Source of the DNA: Amycolatopsis vancoresmycina
GTDB taxonomy: Bacteria > Actinomycetota > Actinomycetes > Mycobacteriales > Pseudonocardiaceae
DNA length: 64,000 nucleotides
Assembly (NCBI RefSeq): GCF_000716785.1
Contig: NZ_JNYY01000001.1
Location: forward strand, 1 to 64,000
Direction: 5' to 3'
Below are positions 25,447-34,171 of this stretch, piece by piece. Positions within the stretch are counted from its first letter, which is position 1; the number at the start of each line of letters is the position of its first letter. The notes beneath the pieces were generated by a model that was not told the DNA's origin, did not search any database, and saw only the letters and a program-made list of their open reading frames with translations. The position numbers were made by a program, and so were the translations under genes.

Positions 25447-26333
25447 CCGTGCCGCTGTCCGCGGTGGCGCCCGAGCTGCGCGGCCGGGTCCGGCGGATGC
25501 CGCGGCTGCCGCTGGAGCGGGCCTGGGTGCGGCGCCTGGTGCGGGCGGCGACCGCGCGGACGCGGCCGCCGTCGCTGCCGGACGTCACCGTCGAACTGCA
25601 CCCGGGCCTGCGGGTGTACCGGCCGCGGACGCCGCGGTCGGACCTTTCCTTGCTGTGGATCCACGGCGGTGGCCTGGTCATCGGCGGCGCGGCCCAGGAC
25701 GACCGCTTCTGCGCCGGGACGGCGGCCGAGCTGGGCATCACCGTGGTGTCGGCCGAATACCGGCTCGCGCCCGAGAACCCGTACCCGGCGGCGCTCGACG
25801 ACTGCCACGCCGCCTGGACGTGGCTGCGGGCCGACGTCGCCGCGGAGCGGGTGGTCGTCGGCGGGCAGAGCGCCGGCGGCGGGCTCGCGGCGGCGCTCGT
25901 GCAGCGCCTGCACGACGAGGGCGAGCGGCCGCGCGCGCAGTGGCTGTTCTGCCCGATGCTCGACGACCGCACCGCCGCCCGGCGCGCGCTCGACGACGCC
26001 GGGCACCGGGTCTGGGACAACCGCCTCAACCGCTTCGGCTGGCGCGCTTACCTCGGGACCGAACCCGGCGCGCCGGTGGTGCCGCTGTACGCCGTGCCGG
26101 CCCGCCGCGACGACGTCACCGGGCTGCCGGAGACGTGGATCGGCGTCGGGGACATCGACCTGTTCCACGACGAAGCCGCCGGATACGCCCGGCGCCTGCG
26201 CGCGGCCGGCGTCGCCACGACGCTGCACGTCGTGGCCGGCGGCCCGCACGGGTTCGAGGCGTGGGCGCCGTCGAGCGAGTTCAGCCGCCGCTACCTGGCC
26301 GCGGCGCGGGCGTGGCTGGGGCGGCTCCGGTGA
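25443..26333 (+). CDS. Alpha/beta hydrolase, HSL-like esterase
   Basis: A 296-residue hormone-sensitive-lipase family esterase. The oxyanion motif HGGGLVIGG is near residue 73-81, the nucleophile elbow GGQSAGGGL near residue 139-147, the acid lies in GDIDLFHDE and the His in GGPHGFEAW. It is soluble, with no signal peptide. The start GTG 25443 overlaps the SDR stop. Such enzymes hydrolyse short acyl esters. The operon context points to a catabolic or detoxification step paired with the dehydrogenase. Confidence 0.92.
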   Translation: MTVPLSAVAPELRGRVRRMPRLPLERAWVRRLVRAATARTRPPSLPDVTVELHPGLRVYRPRTPRSDLSLLWIHGGGLVIGGAAQDDRFCAGTAAELGITVVSAEYRLAPENPYPAALDDCHAAWTWLRADVAAERVVVGGQSAGGGLAAALVQRLHDEGERPRAQWLFCPMLDDRTAARRALDDAGHRVWDNRLNRFGWRAYLGTEPGAPVVPLYAVPARRDDVTGLPETWIGVGDIDLFHDEAAGYARRLRAAGVATTLHVVAGGPHGFEAWAPSSEFSRRYLAAARAWLGRLR

Positions 26334-26385
26334 CCGGCTCCGTAAGGTGGGGGCCGGCAGATCGTCGGGGTGACCGGGTGGGTGG

Positions 26386-27027
26386 ATGAACGTCAAGGCT
26401 GATCGCGCGAGCGCCACGCGGGAGAGCATCCTCGTCACGGCGGAGCGGCTGTTCGCCGAGCACGGCGTGCACGCGGTGTCCAACCGGCACATCAGCGAGA
26501 CGGCCGGGCAGGGCAACAACGCCGCGGTCAACTACCACTTCGGCACCAAGGTCGACCTCGTCCGCGCGATCGCCCGCAAGCACTTCGGCCGGATCGAGCG
26601 GCTGCGCGAGGAGCTGCTCGAGACGATCGGCGGCGACGGCGAACTGCGCGACTGGGTGGCCTGCCTGGTCCGCCCGTCGACGAGCTACCTGCACGAGCTG
26701 GGGTCGCCGACGTGGTTCGCGCGGTTCAGCGCCCAGGTGATGACCGACCCGGCCCTGCGGGCGATCCTCGCGGAGGAGTCCCTCTCCTCCCCGGTCCTCG
26801 CCCGCACGGTCGAGGGCCTGAACCGCTGCCTCGACGGCCTCCCGCCCGACGTCCGCGCCGAGCGCGGCGACATGGCCCGCCAGCTGATGATCCACATGAC
26901 GGCCGAGCGCGAGCGCGCACTGGCCGAGGGCACACCGACCCCGCGCGCGAGCTGGAACGACGCCGGGACGGGCCTGATCGACGCGATCACCGGCCTGCTG
27001 CTGGCCCCGGTGACCCCGGCTCCCTGA
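26386..27027 (+). CDS. TetR-family regulator
   Basis: A 213-residue regulator. Its N-terminal HTH (RESILVTAERLFAEHGVHAVS... NNAAVNYHFGTKVDLVRAI) is followed by a ligand-binding domain rich in Leu and Arg. The NNAAVNYHFG form occurs in a subgroup that regulates fatty-acid, P450 and dehydrogenase genes. It is third in the SDR-hydrolase-TetR operon, 52 bases after the hydrolase. The operon operator at 24388 and the matching operator at 49261 make it the candidate controller of both loci. Confidence 0.9.
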   Translation: MNVKADRASATRESILVTAERLFAEHGVHAVSNRHISETAGQGNNAAVNYHFGTKVDLVRAIARKHFGRIERLREELLETIGGDGELRDWVACLVRPSTSYLHELGSPTWFARFSAQVMTDPALRAILAEESLSSPVLARTVEGLNRCLDGLPPDVRAERGDMARQLMIHMTAERERALAEGTPTPRASWNDAGTGLIDAITGLLLAPVTPAP

Positions 27028-27030
27028 CCC

Positions 27031-27162
27031 GGCCGGACGACACGCGTACCCCGGCGGACGACACGCGTACGCAGGCGGACGACACGCTTCGCGGCCCGCC
27101 TGCCGCCGTGTCGTCCGTCCAGGTACGCGTGCCGTCCATTCCGGTACGCGTGTCGTCCGGCC
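27031..27162. repeat. Six-copy nested inverted repeat (long hairpin element)
   Basis: Three copies of GGACGACACGCGTAC-like sequence (27034, 27055, 27076) are followed by three inverted copies (about 27107, 27122, 27143). The outermost pair, 27031-27050 and 27143-27162, is perfectly complementary over 20 bases (GGCCGGACGACACGCGTACC). All pairs nest, so the region can fold into one hairpin of about 130 bases. It lies after the TetR stop and before the large operon, so it may terminate one and insulate the other. Confidence 0.85.
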
Positions 27163-27240
27163 GGATTCGTCCGGCGGGATGGATCCGGCCGCCGGAGTTC
27201 GTCGCCGCGGACGAACGGCGGTGCCGGAAATCCTCCTAAC

Positions 27241-27262
27241 GTCACCCCGATCGGGCGGTGAC
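27241..27262. promoter_or_regulatory. Palindrome just upstream of the D-amino-acid operon
   Basis: GTCACC (27241-27246) and GGTGAC (27257-27262) flank a CCGATCGG core. The site ends one base before the GAGGAGG ribosome binding site (27263-27269), where a repressor could block the operon. No regulator is encoded inside the operon. Confidence 0.35.
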
Positions 27263-27275
27263 GAGGAGGCGGCGG

Positions 27276-28745
27276 GTGCGGACACTCTTGCGGGGCGGGC
27301 GGGTCGTCGATCCGGGGACCGGGTTCGACGGCGTCGCCGACGTGCTCCTGTCCGAGGCCGGGATCGAAGCCGTCGGCGCGAACCTGACGGCGGACGCCAC
27401 CGAAGTCGACGTCAGCGGGCTCGTCGTCGGGCCCGGGTTCGTCGACCTGCACAGCCACGTGCACTCCGTCGCCGGGCAGCGGCTGCAGGCCATGGACGGC
27501 GTCACCACCGCGCTCGATCTCGAAGCGGGCCTGATGCCGGTCGAGCGGGCCTACGCCGAAGCCGCCGCGGCCGGGCGGCCGCTGCACTACGGCTTCTCCG
27601 CCTCCTGGGGCGCCGCGCGGGCACAGGTGCTGGCCGGGATCGAGCCCGACGCGAACATCGACAGCGGCCTGGCCGTGCTCGGGAACCCCGCGTGGCAAAG
27701 GTCTTCCTCGTCGAAGGAACTGGCCGCCTGGCTGTCCCTGCTGGACACCGAGCTCGGGGCCGGCGCCCTGGGAATCGGCGTCCTCATGGGGTACGCGCCG
27801 CAGTCGGCGCCCGCGGAGTTCCTCGCCGTCGCCCACCTCGCCGCGATGGCCGGCGTGCCGACCTACACCCACGTCCGCGAGCTCGTCGAGGTCGACCCCG
27901 CGATCCCGGTCGACGGCTCCGCGGAGATCGTCGCCGCCGCGGGGGAGACCGGCGCCGCGATGCACCACTGCCACGTCAACAGCACCTCCGGCCACCACAT
28001 CGACCGCGTCCTCGCCACCCTCGCCGACGCCCGGCGCGAAGGCTCCCGCGTCACCGTCGAGGCCTACCCCTACGGCGCGGGCAGCACCGCGGTCGGCGCC
28101 GCCTTCATCGAGCCGGAACGCCTGCGGCTCAAGGGACTCCGGCCGTCGAGTGTGATCATCCTCGACACCGGGGAGCGCGTGCGCGACGAAGGCCGCCTGC
28201 GTCAGCTGCGCCGGGACGACCCGGGTGCGCCGTGCCTGCTGGAGTTCCTCGACGAAGAGAACCCCCGCGAACGCGCCCTGCTGCACCAGGCGCTCGCCTT
28301 CCCCGACGCCATCGTGGCCAGCGACGCGATGCCGGTCCACTGGCCGGACGGCCGCACCGAAAGCACCGAGTGGCCCCTGCCGCCCGGCGGCACGACGCAC
28401 CCGCGCACCGCGGGCACCTTCGCCAAGACCCTGCGGCTGATGGTCCGCGAAGCCGGCGTCTGGAGCTGGCTCGAAGCGTTCCGGCGCTGTTCGTACCTGC
28501 CCGCGCGGCTGCTCGACGAGGTCGCGCCCGCCGCCCGCGGCAAGGGCCACCTCGGTGCCGGAGCCGACGCGGACCTGGTCGTCCTCGATCCCGCCGCGAT
28601 CACCGACACCGCCACCTACGCCGACCCGACCCGTCCTTCGGCCGGCGTCCGGCACCTCTTCGTGGCCGGGGTTCCGGTGGTCGCCGACGGGAACCTGGAC
28701 GAGAAAGCGCTGCCCGGCAAGCCGCTGCGGGGTGAGCCGCGGTGA
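27276..28745 (+). CDS. Amidohydrolase, D-aminoacylase-like
   Basis: A 489-residue metal-dependent hydrolase of the amidohydrolase_3/D-aminoacylase group. The HxH pair is in VDLHSHVHS near residue 59-61. A conserved acidic and His-rich strand follows (MHHCHVNSTSGHH), and a late metal-binding Asp lies in VASDAMPVHW. Family members cleave N-acyl-D-amino acids or related amides. GTG 27276 is preferred because GAGGAGG precedes it by 6-7 bases. It is the first gene of an 11-gene run and overlaps the M20 gene by 4 bases. Expected product here: free D-amino acids from N-acyl forms, to feed the inversion enzymes downstream. Confidence 0.88.
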   Translation: MRTLLRGGRVVDPGTGFDGVADVLLSEAGIEAVGANLTADATEVDVSGLVVGPGFVDLHSHVHSVAGQRLQAMDGVTTALDLEAGLMPVERAYAEAAAAGRPLHYGFSASWGAARAQVLAGIEPDANIDSGLAVLGNPAWQRSSSSKELAAWLSLLDTELGAGALGIGVLMGYAPQSAPAEFLAVAHLAAMAGVPTYTHVRELVEVDPAIPVDGSAEIVAAAGETGAAMHHCHVNSTSGHHIDRVLATLADARREGSRVTVEAYPYGAGSTAVGAAFIEPERLRLKGLRPSSVIILDTGERVRDEGRLRQLRRDDPGAPCLLEFLDEENPRERALLHQALAFPDAIVASDAMPVHWPDGRTESTEWPLPPGGTTHPRTAGTFAKTLRLMVREAGVWSWLEAFRRCSYLPARLLDEVAPAARGKGHLGAGADADLVVLDPAAITDTATYADPTRPSAGVRHLFVAGVPVVADGNLDEKALPGKPLRGEPR

Positions 28746-29863
28746 TCGACGACATCGAGACGCTCGTCCGGTGCGAGTCGCCGTCGGCCGACCACGAAGC
28801 CGTCGCGCGCAGCGCCGAGGCCGTCGCCGGGATCGGCCGCCGCCTGCTCGGCGTCGAGCCCGAACGGATCGTCACCGGCGGCTGCACGCACCTGCGCTGG
28901 CGGTTCGGCGACGGCGAGCCGCGCGTCCTGCTGCTCGGCCACCACGACACCGTGTGGCCGATCGGTTCCCTCCGCACGCACCCGTTCTCCGTCGAAGGCG
29001 GCATCCTGCGCGGTCCGGGGTGTTTCGACATGAAGGCCGGCGTGGTGATGGCGCTGCACGCCGCCGCCGCGCTGCCCGGCCGCGACGGCCTCTCGATCCT
29101 CATCACCGGCGACGAAGAAATCGGCTCGCCGCTGTCCCGCACCCTGATCGAAAAGGAAGCCCGCAGCTGCGACGCGGTGTTCGTGCTCGAAGCCTCGGCC
29201 GACGGCGGCGCGCTGAAGACCCGCCGCAAGGGCGTTTCCCTGTACCGCGTCGAAGTGGAAGGCCGCGCCGCGCACGCCGGGCTCGAACCGGAAAAGGGGG
29301 TCAACGCGGGGATCGAGGTCGCCCACCAGATCCTCGCGATCGCCGCGCTCGCCGACGCGGACCGGGGCACCACCGTCGTGCCGACCGCGCTGACCGCCGG
29401 GACCACGACGAACACCGTGCCCGCCAAGGCGAGCGTCGCCGTCGACGTGCGGGTGTGGGACGCGGCCGAACAAGAGCGCGTCGACCGCGCCATCAGAAGC
29501 CTCGCGCCGGTGCACGAAGAGGTCCGGATCCGCATCGACGGCGGCATCAACCGCGCACCGCTGGACGCGGGCGCGTCTTCGGAGCTGTTCCGGCTCGCGA
29601 ACGAACTCGCGGCCGGGACACTCACCCAGGCCGCGGTCGGCGGCGCGTCGGACGGCAACTTCACCGCCGGGCTGGGCATTCCGACCCTCGACGGCCTCGG
29701 TGCGGTCGGCGGCGGAGCGCACGCCGACGACGAGCACGTCGTCGTCGCCGAGCTGCCGCGGCGCACCGCGTTGCTCACCGCGCTCGCGGAAACCGTTCTG
29801 GCGCGGGGAAGTTCGTCCACACCGACGAACGAACCGGGTGAAACCCGTGCGGGACAACGGTGA
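28742..29863 (+). CDS. M20-family hydrolase, candidate N-succinyl-L-amino acid desuccinylase
   Basis: A 373-residue di-zinc peptidase of the glutamate carboxypeptidase/M20A type. Metal ligands are visible as His and Asp in LLGHHDTVWP, Asp in GPGCFDMKAG, Glu-Glu in GDEEIGSP, a later acidic residue in VLEASADGG, and His in GAHADDEHV near the C-terminus. The dimerisation (lid) domain lies between about 180 and 290. It is adjacent to the acyltransferase and racemase genes. In the D-to-L conversion pathway known from Geobacillus kaustophilus, an M20 enzyme removes succinate from the L-isomer, which is the role proposed here. A general carboxypeptidase role cannot be excluded. Confidence 0.88.
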   Translation: MIDDIETLVRCESPSADHEAVARSAEAVAGIGRRLLGVEPERIVTGGCTHLRWRFGDGEPRVLLLGHHDTVWPIGSLRTHPFSVEGGILRGPGCFDMKAGVVMALHAAAALPGRDGLSILITGDEEIGSPLSRTLIEKEARSCDAVFVLEASADGGALKTRRKGVSLYRVEVEGRAAHAGLEPEKGVNAGIEVAHQILAIAALADADRGTTVVPTALTAGTTTNTVPAKASVAVDVRVWDAAEQERVDRAIRSLAPVHEEVRIRIDGGINRAPLDAGASSELFRLANELAAGTLTQAAVGGASDGNFTAGLGIPTLDGLGAVGGGAHADDEHVVVAELPRRTALLTALAETVLARGSSSTPTNEPGETRAGQR

Positions 29864-29895
29864 CCCGGCGCGAACGTCCGGAAAGGATGGTGGGC

Positions 29896-30780
29896 GTGAC
29901 AGATCTCGTGACGAACACCGCCCCGCCGCTGCGGGACGAGGCCGCCGCCGCGGCGGACGGCGCCGCCCTCGCCTCGGGCGTCCGGATCCGGACCCTGGCC
30001 GAGGTCGCCGAGCTGGGTGCCGTGGCGCGGCTCTTCGAGGCGATCTGGCAGCGCGCCCCGCGGAACCCCCTGGTGACGGCCGAACTGCTGCGGGCCATGG
30101 TTTCGGCGGGCAACTACGTGGCCGGCGCCTTCGACGGGCCCGACCTGCTCGGCGCCTGCTTCGGGTTCTTCGGCGAACCGGCGAAGGGAGGACTGCACAG
30201 CCACATCGCCGGTGTCGCGACGCCCGGGCACGGCCGCGGCATCGGCTTCGCGCTCAAGCAGCACCAGCGCGCGTGGGCGCTGCACCAGGGCGTCACCGCG
30301 ATCTCGTGGACGTTCGACCCGCTGGTGCGCCGCAACGCCCACTTCAACCTGACCAAGCTCGCCGCCCGCCCGGAGCACTACCTGCCCGACTTCTACGGCC
30401 CGATGACCGACGGCATCAACAGCACGGGCGACACCGACCGCCTGATGGTCGCCTGGGACCTGGCGAGCCCGGCCGTCCGGACGGCCGCCGCCGGCCGGCC
30501 GGACCGGGTGGACGCGGCGGCGTTGCGGGCCCGGGGCGCCGCGGTCGCACTGGCGGCGGATCCCGCCGGCGCGCCGGTCGCCGGTCCCGCGGACGCGCCG
30601 GTCGTGCTCGTCGCCGTGCCGCCGGACATCGAGGCGCTCCGGCGGGCCGATCCCGGGCAGGGCCGGGCGTGGCGGGCCGCCGTGCGGGACGTGCTGGGCG
30701 GCCTCCTCGCCGAGGGGGCCGCGGTCACCGGATTCGATCGTGCCGGCTGGTACGTGGTCGCAAGGGAGCACTCGTCGTGA
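29896..30780 (+). CDS. GNAT-superfamily acyltransferase, candidate D-amino acid N-succinyltransferase
   Basis: A 294-residue protein of the COG3375 type. The GNAT core (about 20-170) has the acyl-CoA loop VATPGHGRGIGFALKQHQ and the strand AISWTFDPLVRRNAHFNL, diagnostic of this subgroup, which sits next to N-acylamino acid racemase genes in several phyla. The rest is a helical C-terminal lobe. GTG 29896 is chosen for its spacing from AAAGG; GTG 29860, overlapping the M20 stop, is the alternative. In characterised systems the relative transfers succinyl from succinyl-CoA to D-amino acids. Its stop overlaps the racemase start. Confidence 0.85.
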   Translation: MTDLVTNTAPPLRDEAAAAADGAALASGVRIRTLAEVAELGAVARLFEAIWQRAPRNPLVTAELLRAMVSAGNYVAGAFDGPDLLGACFGFFGEPAKGGLHSHIAGVATPGHGRGIGFALKQHQRAWALHQGVTAISWTFDPLVRRNAHFNLTKLAARPEHYLPDFYGPMTDGINSTGDTDRLMVAWDLASPAVRTAAAGRPDRVDAAALRARGAAVALAADPAGAPVAGPADAPVVLVAVPPDIEALRRADPGQGRAWRAAVRDVLGGLLAEGAAVTGFDRAGWYVVAREHSS

Positions 30781-31880
30781 AACTCACCGGGGTGGAACTC
30801 CTCCGGGTACGGATGCCCCTGGTGGCCCCGTTCCGGACGTCGTTCGGCACGCAGGCCGACCGCGAACTGCTGCTCCTGCGGGCGGTGACGGCCGAGGGCG
30901 AAGGCTGGGGCGAGTGCGGGGCGATGGCCGGCCCGCTCTACTCCTCGGAGTACATCGACGGCGTCGAGCACGTGCTGCAGGCGTTCCTGGTGCCCGCGCT
31001 CCTCGCCGCCGGCGACCTCACGGCGTACCGCGTCGCCCCGCTGCTGGCGAAGTTCAAGGGGCACCGGATGGCGAAGGCCGCGCTCGAGATGGCCGTGCTC
31101 GACGCCGAACTGCGCACGCGCGGCATGTCCTTCGGGGCCGCCCTGGGGTCCACAACGGACACCGTGCCGTGCGGGGTGTCCGTCGGGATCATGGACTCGA
31201 TCCCGCAGCTGCTCGACGTCGTCGGCGGCTACCTCGACGCCGGGTACCTCCGGATCAAGCTGAAGATCGAACCCGGCTGGGACGTCGAGCCGGTCCGCGC
31301 GGTCCGCGAGCGCTTCGGCGACGACATCCTGCTGCAGGTCGACGCGAACACGGCGTACACGCTCTCGGACGTCCCCCAGCTGCAACGGCTCGACCCGTTC
31401 GGGCTGCTGCTGATCGAGCAGCCGCTGGAAGAGGAGGACGTGCTCGGCCACGCCGAGCTCGCCAATCACCTCCGCACGCCGATCTGCCTGGACGAGACCG
31501 TCGTCTCGGCGGCGTCGGCGGCGGCCGCGATCCGGCTGGGCGCCTGCCGGATCGTCAACATCAAGCCGAGCCGGGTCGGCGGCTACCTCGAAGCCCGGCG
31601 GGTGCACGACGTCTGCGCCGCGCACGGCATCCCGGTCTGGTGCGGCGGGATGCTCGAAACCGGGCTGGGCCGCGCGGCCAACGTCGCACTGGCGTCGCTG
31701 CCCGGGTTCACCCTGCCCGGCGACACCTCGGCGTCGGACCGGTTCTACCGCACCGACATCACCGAACCGTTCGTGCTCGAAGCCGGCCGGCTGCCGGTGC
31801 CGTCCGGGCCCGGGCTCGGCGTCACCCCGATCCCCGGGCGGCTGGCCGAAGTGACCACCGCGAAGTCCTGGCTCGCCTAG
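30777..31880 (+). CDS. N-succinylamino acid racemase / o-succinylbenzoate synthase
   Basis: A 367-residue enolase-superfamily enzyme of the MenC/NSAR type. Catalytic Lys residues are in RIKLKIEPG near residue 163 and in VNIKPSRVGG near residue 263. Metal-binding acids are in LLQVDANTAY, LIEQPLEEED and CLDETVV. From memory, the sequence closely tracks the well-known Amycolatopsis N-acylamino acid racemase along its full length, including LLAKFKGHRMAKAALEMAV. Such enzymes interconvert N-acyl (best N-succinyl) D- and L-amino acids and often also make o-succinylbenzoate for menaquinone. No menaquinone gene is nearby. The acyltransferase and M20 neighbours favour the racemase role. Confidence 0.93.
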   Translation: MKLTGVELLRVRMPLVAPFRTSFGTQADRELLLLRAVTAEGEGWGECGAMAGPLYSSEYIDGVEHVLQAFLVPALLAAGDLTAYRVAPLLAKFKGHRMAKAALEMAVLDAELRTRGMSFGAALGSTTDTVPCGVSVGIMDSIPQLLDVVGGYLDAGYLRIKLKIEPGWDVEPVRAVRERFGDDILLQVDANTAYTLSDVPQLQRLDPFGLLLIEQPLEEEDVLGHAELANHLRTPICLDETVVSAASAAAAIRLGACRIVNIKPSRVGGYLEARRVHDVCAAHGIPVWCGGMLETGLGRAANVALASLPGFTLPGDTSASDRFYRTDITEPFVLEAGRLPVPSGPGLGVTPIPGRLAEVTTAKSWLA

Positions 31881-31898
31881 CGAAACGAGAGGCTCCCC

Positions 31899-33284
31899 AT
31901 GTCGAAACTCCCCGAACTCTCCGCCTGGCTCGAACACCGTCTCCCCGCCCTGCTGGCCGAGCACCACGTGCCCGGCGCGGCCGTCGCGGTGTACGCCGGC
32001 GGCGAAATCATCGACCACGCCGCCGGCGTGCTCAACAAGGCCACCGGCGTCGAAGCCGACGCCGACTCGCTGTTCCAGATCGGCTCCATCACCAAGGTCT
32101 GGACGACCACCCTGGCCATGCAGCTCGTCGACGACGGCGTGCTCGACCTCGACCAGCCGGTCCGGGCGTACCTGCCGGAATTCGTGCTCGGCGACGCGGA
32201 GGCGGCTGCGCGGATCACCGTCCGGCAGCTGATGTGCCACACCGCCGGGTTCGAAGGCGACATCTTCACCGACACCGGCCGCGGCGAGGACCGCATCGAG
32301 AAGTACGTCGCCACCCTCGGCGACGTGCCCCAGCTGTTCGCGCCCGGCGAGATGTTCTCCTACAACAACGCCGCGTTCTGCGTGCTCGGCCGGCTGGTGG
32401 AAGTGCTGCGCGGCAAGACCTACGACGAGTGCCTGCAGGACCACCTGTTCACCCCGCTCGGCCTGACGCACGCGGCGCAGAGCCCGTACGAGGCGATCCG
32501 GTTCCGCGCCGCGCTCGGCCACCTGACGGCCGAGCCCGGCGCCGACCCGGAACCCGCGGGCGTCTGGGCGCTGACGCCGTCCAACGCCCCGGCCGGCTCG
32601 ATGCTCGCCATGCGCCCGCGCGACCTCGTCACGTTCGCCGCGATGCACCTGCGGGACGGCGAAGCCGCCGACGGCACCCGCGTGCTGAGCGCGGCGAGCG
32701 CCCGGGCGATGCGGGAACGCCTGGTGGAGCTGCCCGACCTCGGCCTCTTCGGCGACGCCTGGGGCCTCGGCTGGTCGCTGTTCGACGCGCCCGGCGGGCT
32801 GGTCGTCGGCCACGACGGCGGCACGATCGGCCAGTCCGCGTTCCTGCGCGTGGCTCCGGAGCACGGGGTCGCGGTGGCCTTGCTGACCAACGGCGGCGAC
32901 CCGATCGCCGTCTACACCGAGCTCGTCGGGCACCTCCTGCGCGAGCTGACCGGTATCGAGCTGCGCGTGCCGCCGGTGCCCGACCCGGCCGCGCCGCGCG
33001 TGGACGCCTCGCGGTACGTCGGCGAGTACTCGTCGTCGGTGGCGGACATCGTGGTCAGCCAGGACGACGACGGCCGCGTCTGGGTCGAGCGCGTCCCGAA
33101 GGGCATCTTCGCGGAGCTGGCCAAGCCGGAGAAGACCGAGCTGGTGGCGATGAACGGCGACACGCTCATCCTGGCCGAGCCGATGCAGGGCATGTACATC
33201 CCGCACGCGTTCGTCGGCGACGACGGCACCGGCCGCGCGCTGTACCTGCACACCGGCCGCGCCGACCGGCGGGTGACCGCGTGA
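31899..33284 (+). CDS. Serine hydrolase, class C beta-lactamase/D-aminopeptidase fold
   Basis: A 461-residue penicillin-binding-fold hydrolase. The nucleophile motif SITK is at residues 63-66, the YxN-type motif is SYNNAAF, and the third element is HDGGTIGQS. A C-terminal lipocalin-like domain (about 360-461) is typical of the DmpA/D-stereospecific aminopeptidase and esterase group. There is no signal peptide, so it acts in the cytoplasm. Its catalytic half is strongly similar to the C-terminal half of the fusion protein at 39566-42880, including FTDTGRG. A stereospecific peptidase acting on imported D-residue peptides is the most economical reading. Confidence 0.88.
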   Translation: MSKLPELSAWLEHRLPALLAEHHVPGAAVAVYAGGEIIDHAAGVLNKATGVEADADSLFQIGSITKVWTTTLAMQLVDDGVLDLDQPVRAYLPEFVLGDAEAAARITVRQLMCHTAGFEGDIFTDTGRGEDRIEKYVATLGDVPQLFAPGEMFSYNNAAFCVLGRLVEVLRGKTYDECLQDHLFTPLGLTHAAQSPYEAIRFRAALGHLTAEPGADPEPAGVWALTPSNAPAGSMLAMRPRDLVTFAAMHLRDGEAADGTRVLSAASARAMRERLVELPDLGLFGDAWGLGWSLFDAPGGLVVGHDGGTIGQSAFLRVAPEHGVAVALLTNGGDPIAVYTELVGHLLRELTGIELRVPPVPDPAAPRVDASRYVGEYSSSVADIVVSQDDDGRVWVERVPKGIFAELAKPEKTELVAMNGDTLILAEPMQGMYIPHAFVGDDGTGRALYLHTGRADRRVTA

Positions 33285-34171
33285 GCACCGTCGAGGCGGA
33301 GATCGACGGCGTCTTCGCCGCGGCGGGCGCGCGGGGTTTCCTGCACGCGCGGGAGATCGGCGGCGGGCCGGAGGTGGCCGTCGGCGCGGACGACCCGGTG
33401 GTGCTGGCCTCGGTGTTCAAGATCCCGGTCGCCGTCGCCTACGCCCGCGAAGTGGCGGCGGGACGGCTCGACGAGACCGCCCGGACGCGCGTCGGGCCGC
33501 GTTACCGCATCGGCGGCATCGGGACCGCGGGCTGCGCCGACGACGTCGAGATGAGCTGGCGCGACCTGGCGCTGTTCATGCTGACGATGAGCGACAACGC
33601 CGCCACCGACGTCGTCTACCACCGGATCGGGGCCGCCGCCGTCGACCGCGTGCTCGCCGACCTCGGCCTGCGCCGCACCCGGCTGATCGGCTGCTGCGAG
33701 GACCTGTTCGCCTCGGTCCTCGCCGACCTCGGGGCGGCCGGCGGCGCCGACATCGACGCCGTGTTCGCCGGCGCCACCTCCGAGCAGACCTGGAAGCTCG
33801 CGGTGCTGGACCCGGAGCGCACGACGTCGTCGACGCCCCGGGAGATCACCGAGCTGCTCGACGCGGTGTGGACCGACCGCGCCGGCGAACCCGCGGCGTG
33901 CGAGCGGGTCCGCTCGATGCTGGCGCGGCAGATCTGGCCGCACCGCCTCTCGTCCGGGTTCGGCTCGGACGTCGCGGTCGCGGCCAAGACCGGCACCCTG
34001 CCCGCGGTCCGCAACGAAGCCGGCGTCGTGTCCTTCCCGGACGGCCGCCGGTTCGCCGTCGCGGTGTTCACCCGAGCGAACTCCCTGTCGGAACGGCAAC
34101 CCGCCGTCGACGCGGCGATCGGCAAGGCCGGCCGGCTCGCCGTGGACCACCTGCGGAAGGAAACCCCATGA
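33281..34171 (+). CDS. Class A beta-lactamase-fold serine hydrolase
   Basis: A 296-residue protein with all three penicillin-recognising motifs in order: SVFK near residue 44-47, SDN in TMSDNAATD near residue 104, and KTG in AAKTGTLP near residue 234. It has no signal peptide, unlike true beta-lactamases, which are exported. It sits inside a catabolic operon, overlapping both neighbours (GTGA before, ATGA after). A peptidase or amidase for cytoplasmic substrates with D-residues is more likely than drug resistance. Confidence 0.88.
   Translation: MSTVEAEIDGVFAAAGARGFLHAREIGGGPEVAVGADDPVVLASVFKIPVAVAYAREVAAGRLDETARTRVGPRYRIGGIGTAGCADDVEMSWRDLALFMLTMSDNAATDVVYHRIGAAAVDRVLADLGLRRTRLIGCCEDLFASVLADLGAAGGADIDAVFAGATSEQTWKLAVLDPERTTSSTPREITELLDAVWTDRAGEPAACERVRSMLARQIWPHRLSSGFGSDVAVAAKTGTLPAVRNEAGVVSFPDGRRFAVAVFTRANSLSERQPAVDAAIGKAGRLAVDHLRKETP

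Noticed and set aside
30777..31880. menC of menaquinone synthesis
   Set aside because: The fold fits, but no other men gene is near, while GNAT and M20 neighbours match the N-succinylamino acid racemase pathway.
33281..34171. A class A beta-lactamase conferring drug resistance
   Set aside because: All three motifs are present, but there is no signal peptide and the gene is embedded in a peptide-catabolic operon, so a cytoplasmic peptidase is more likely.
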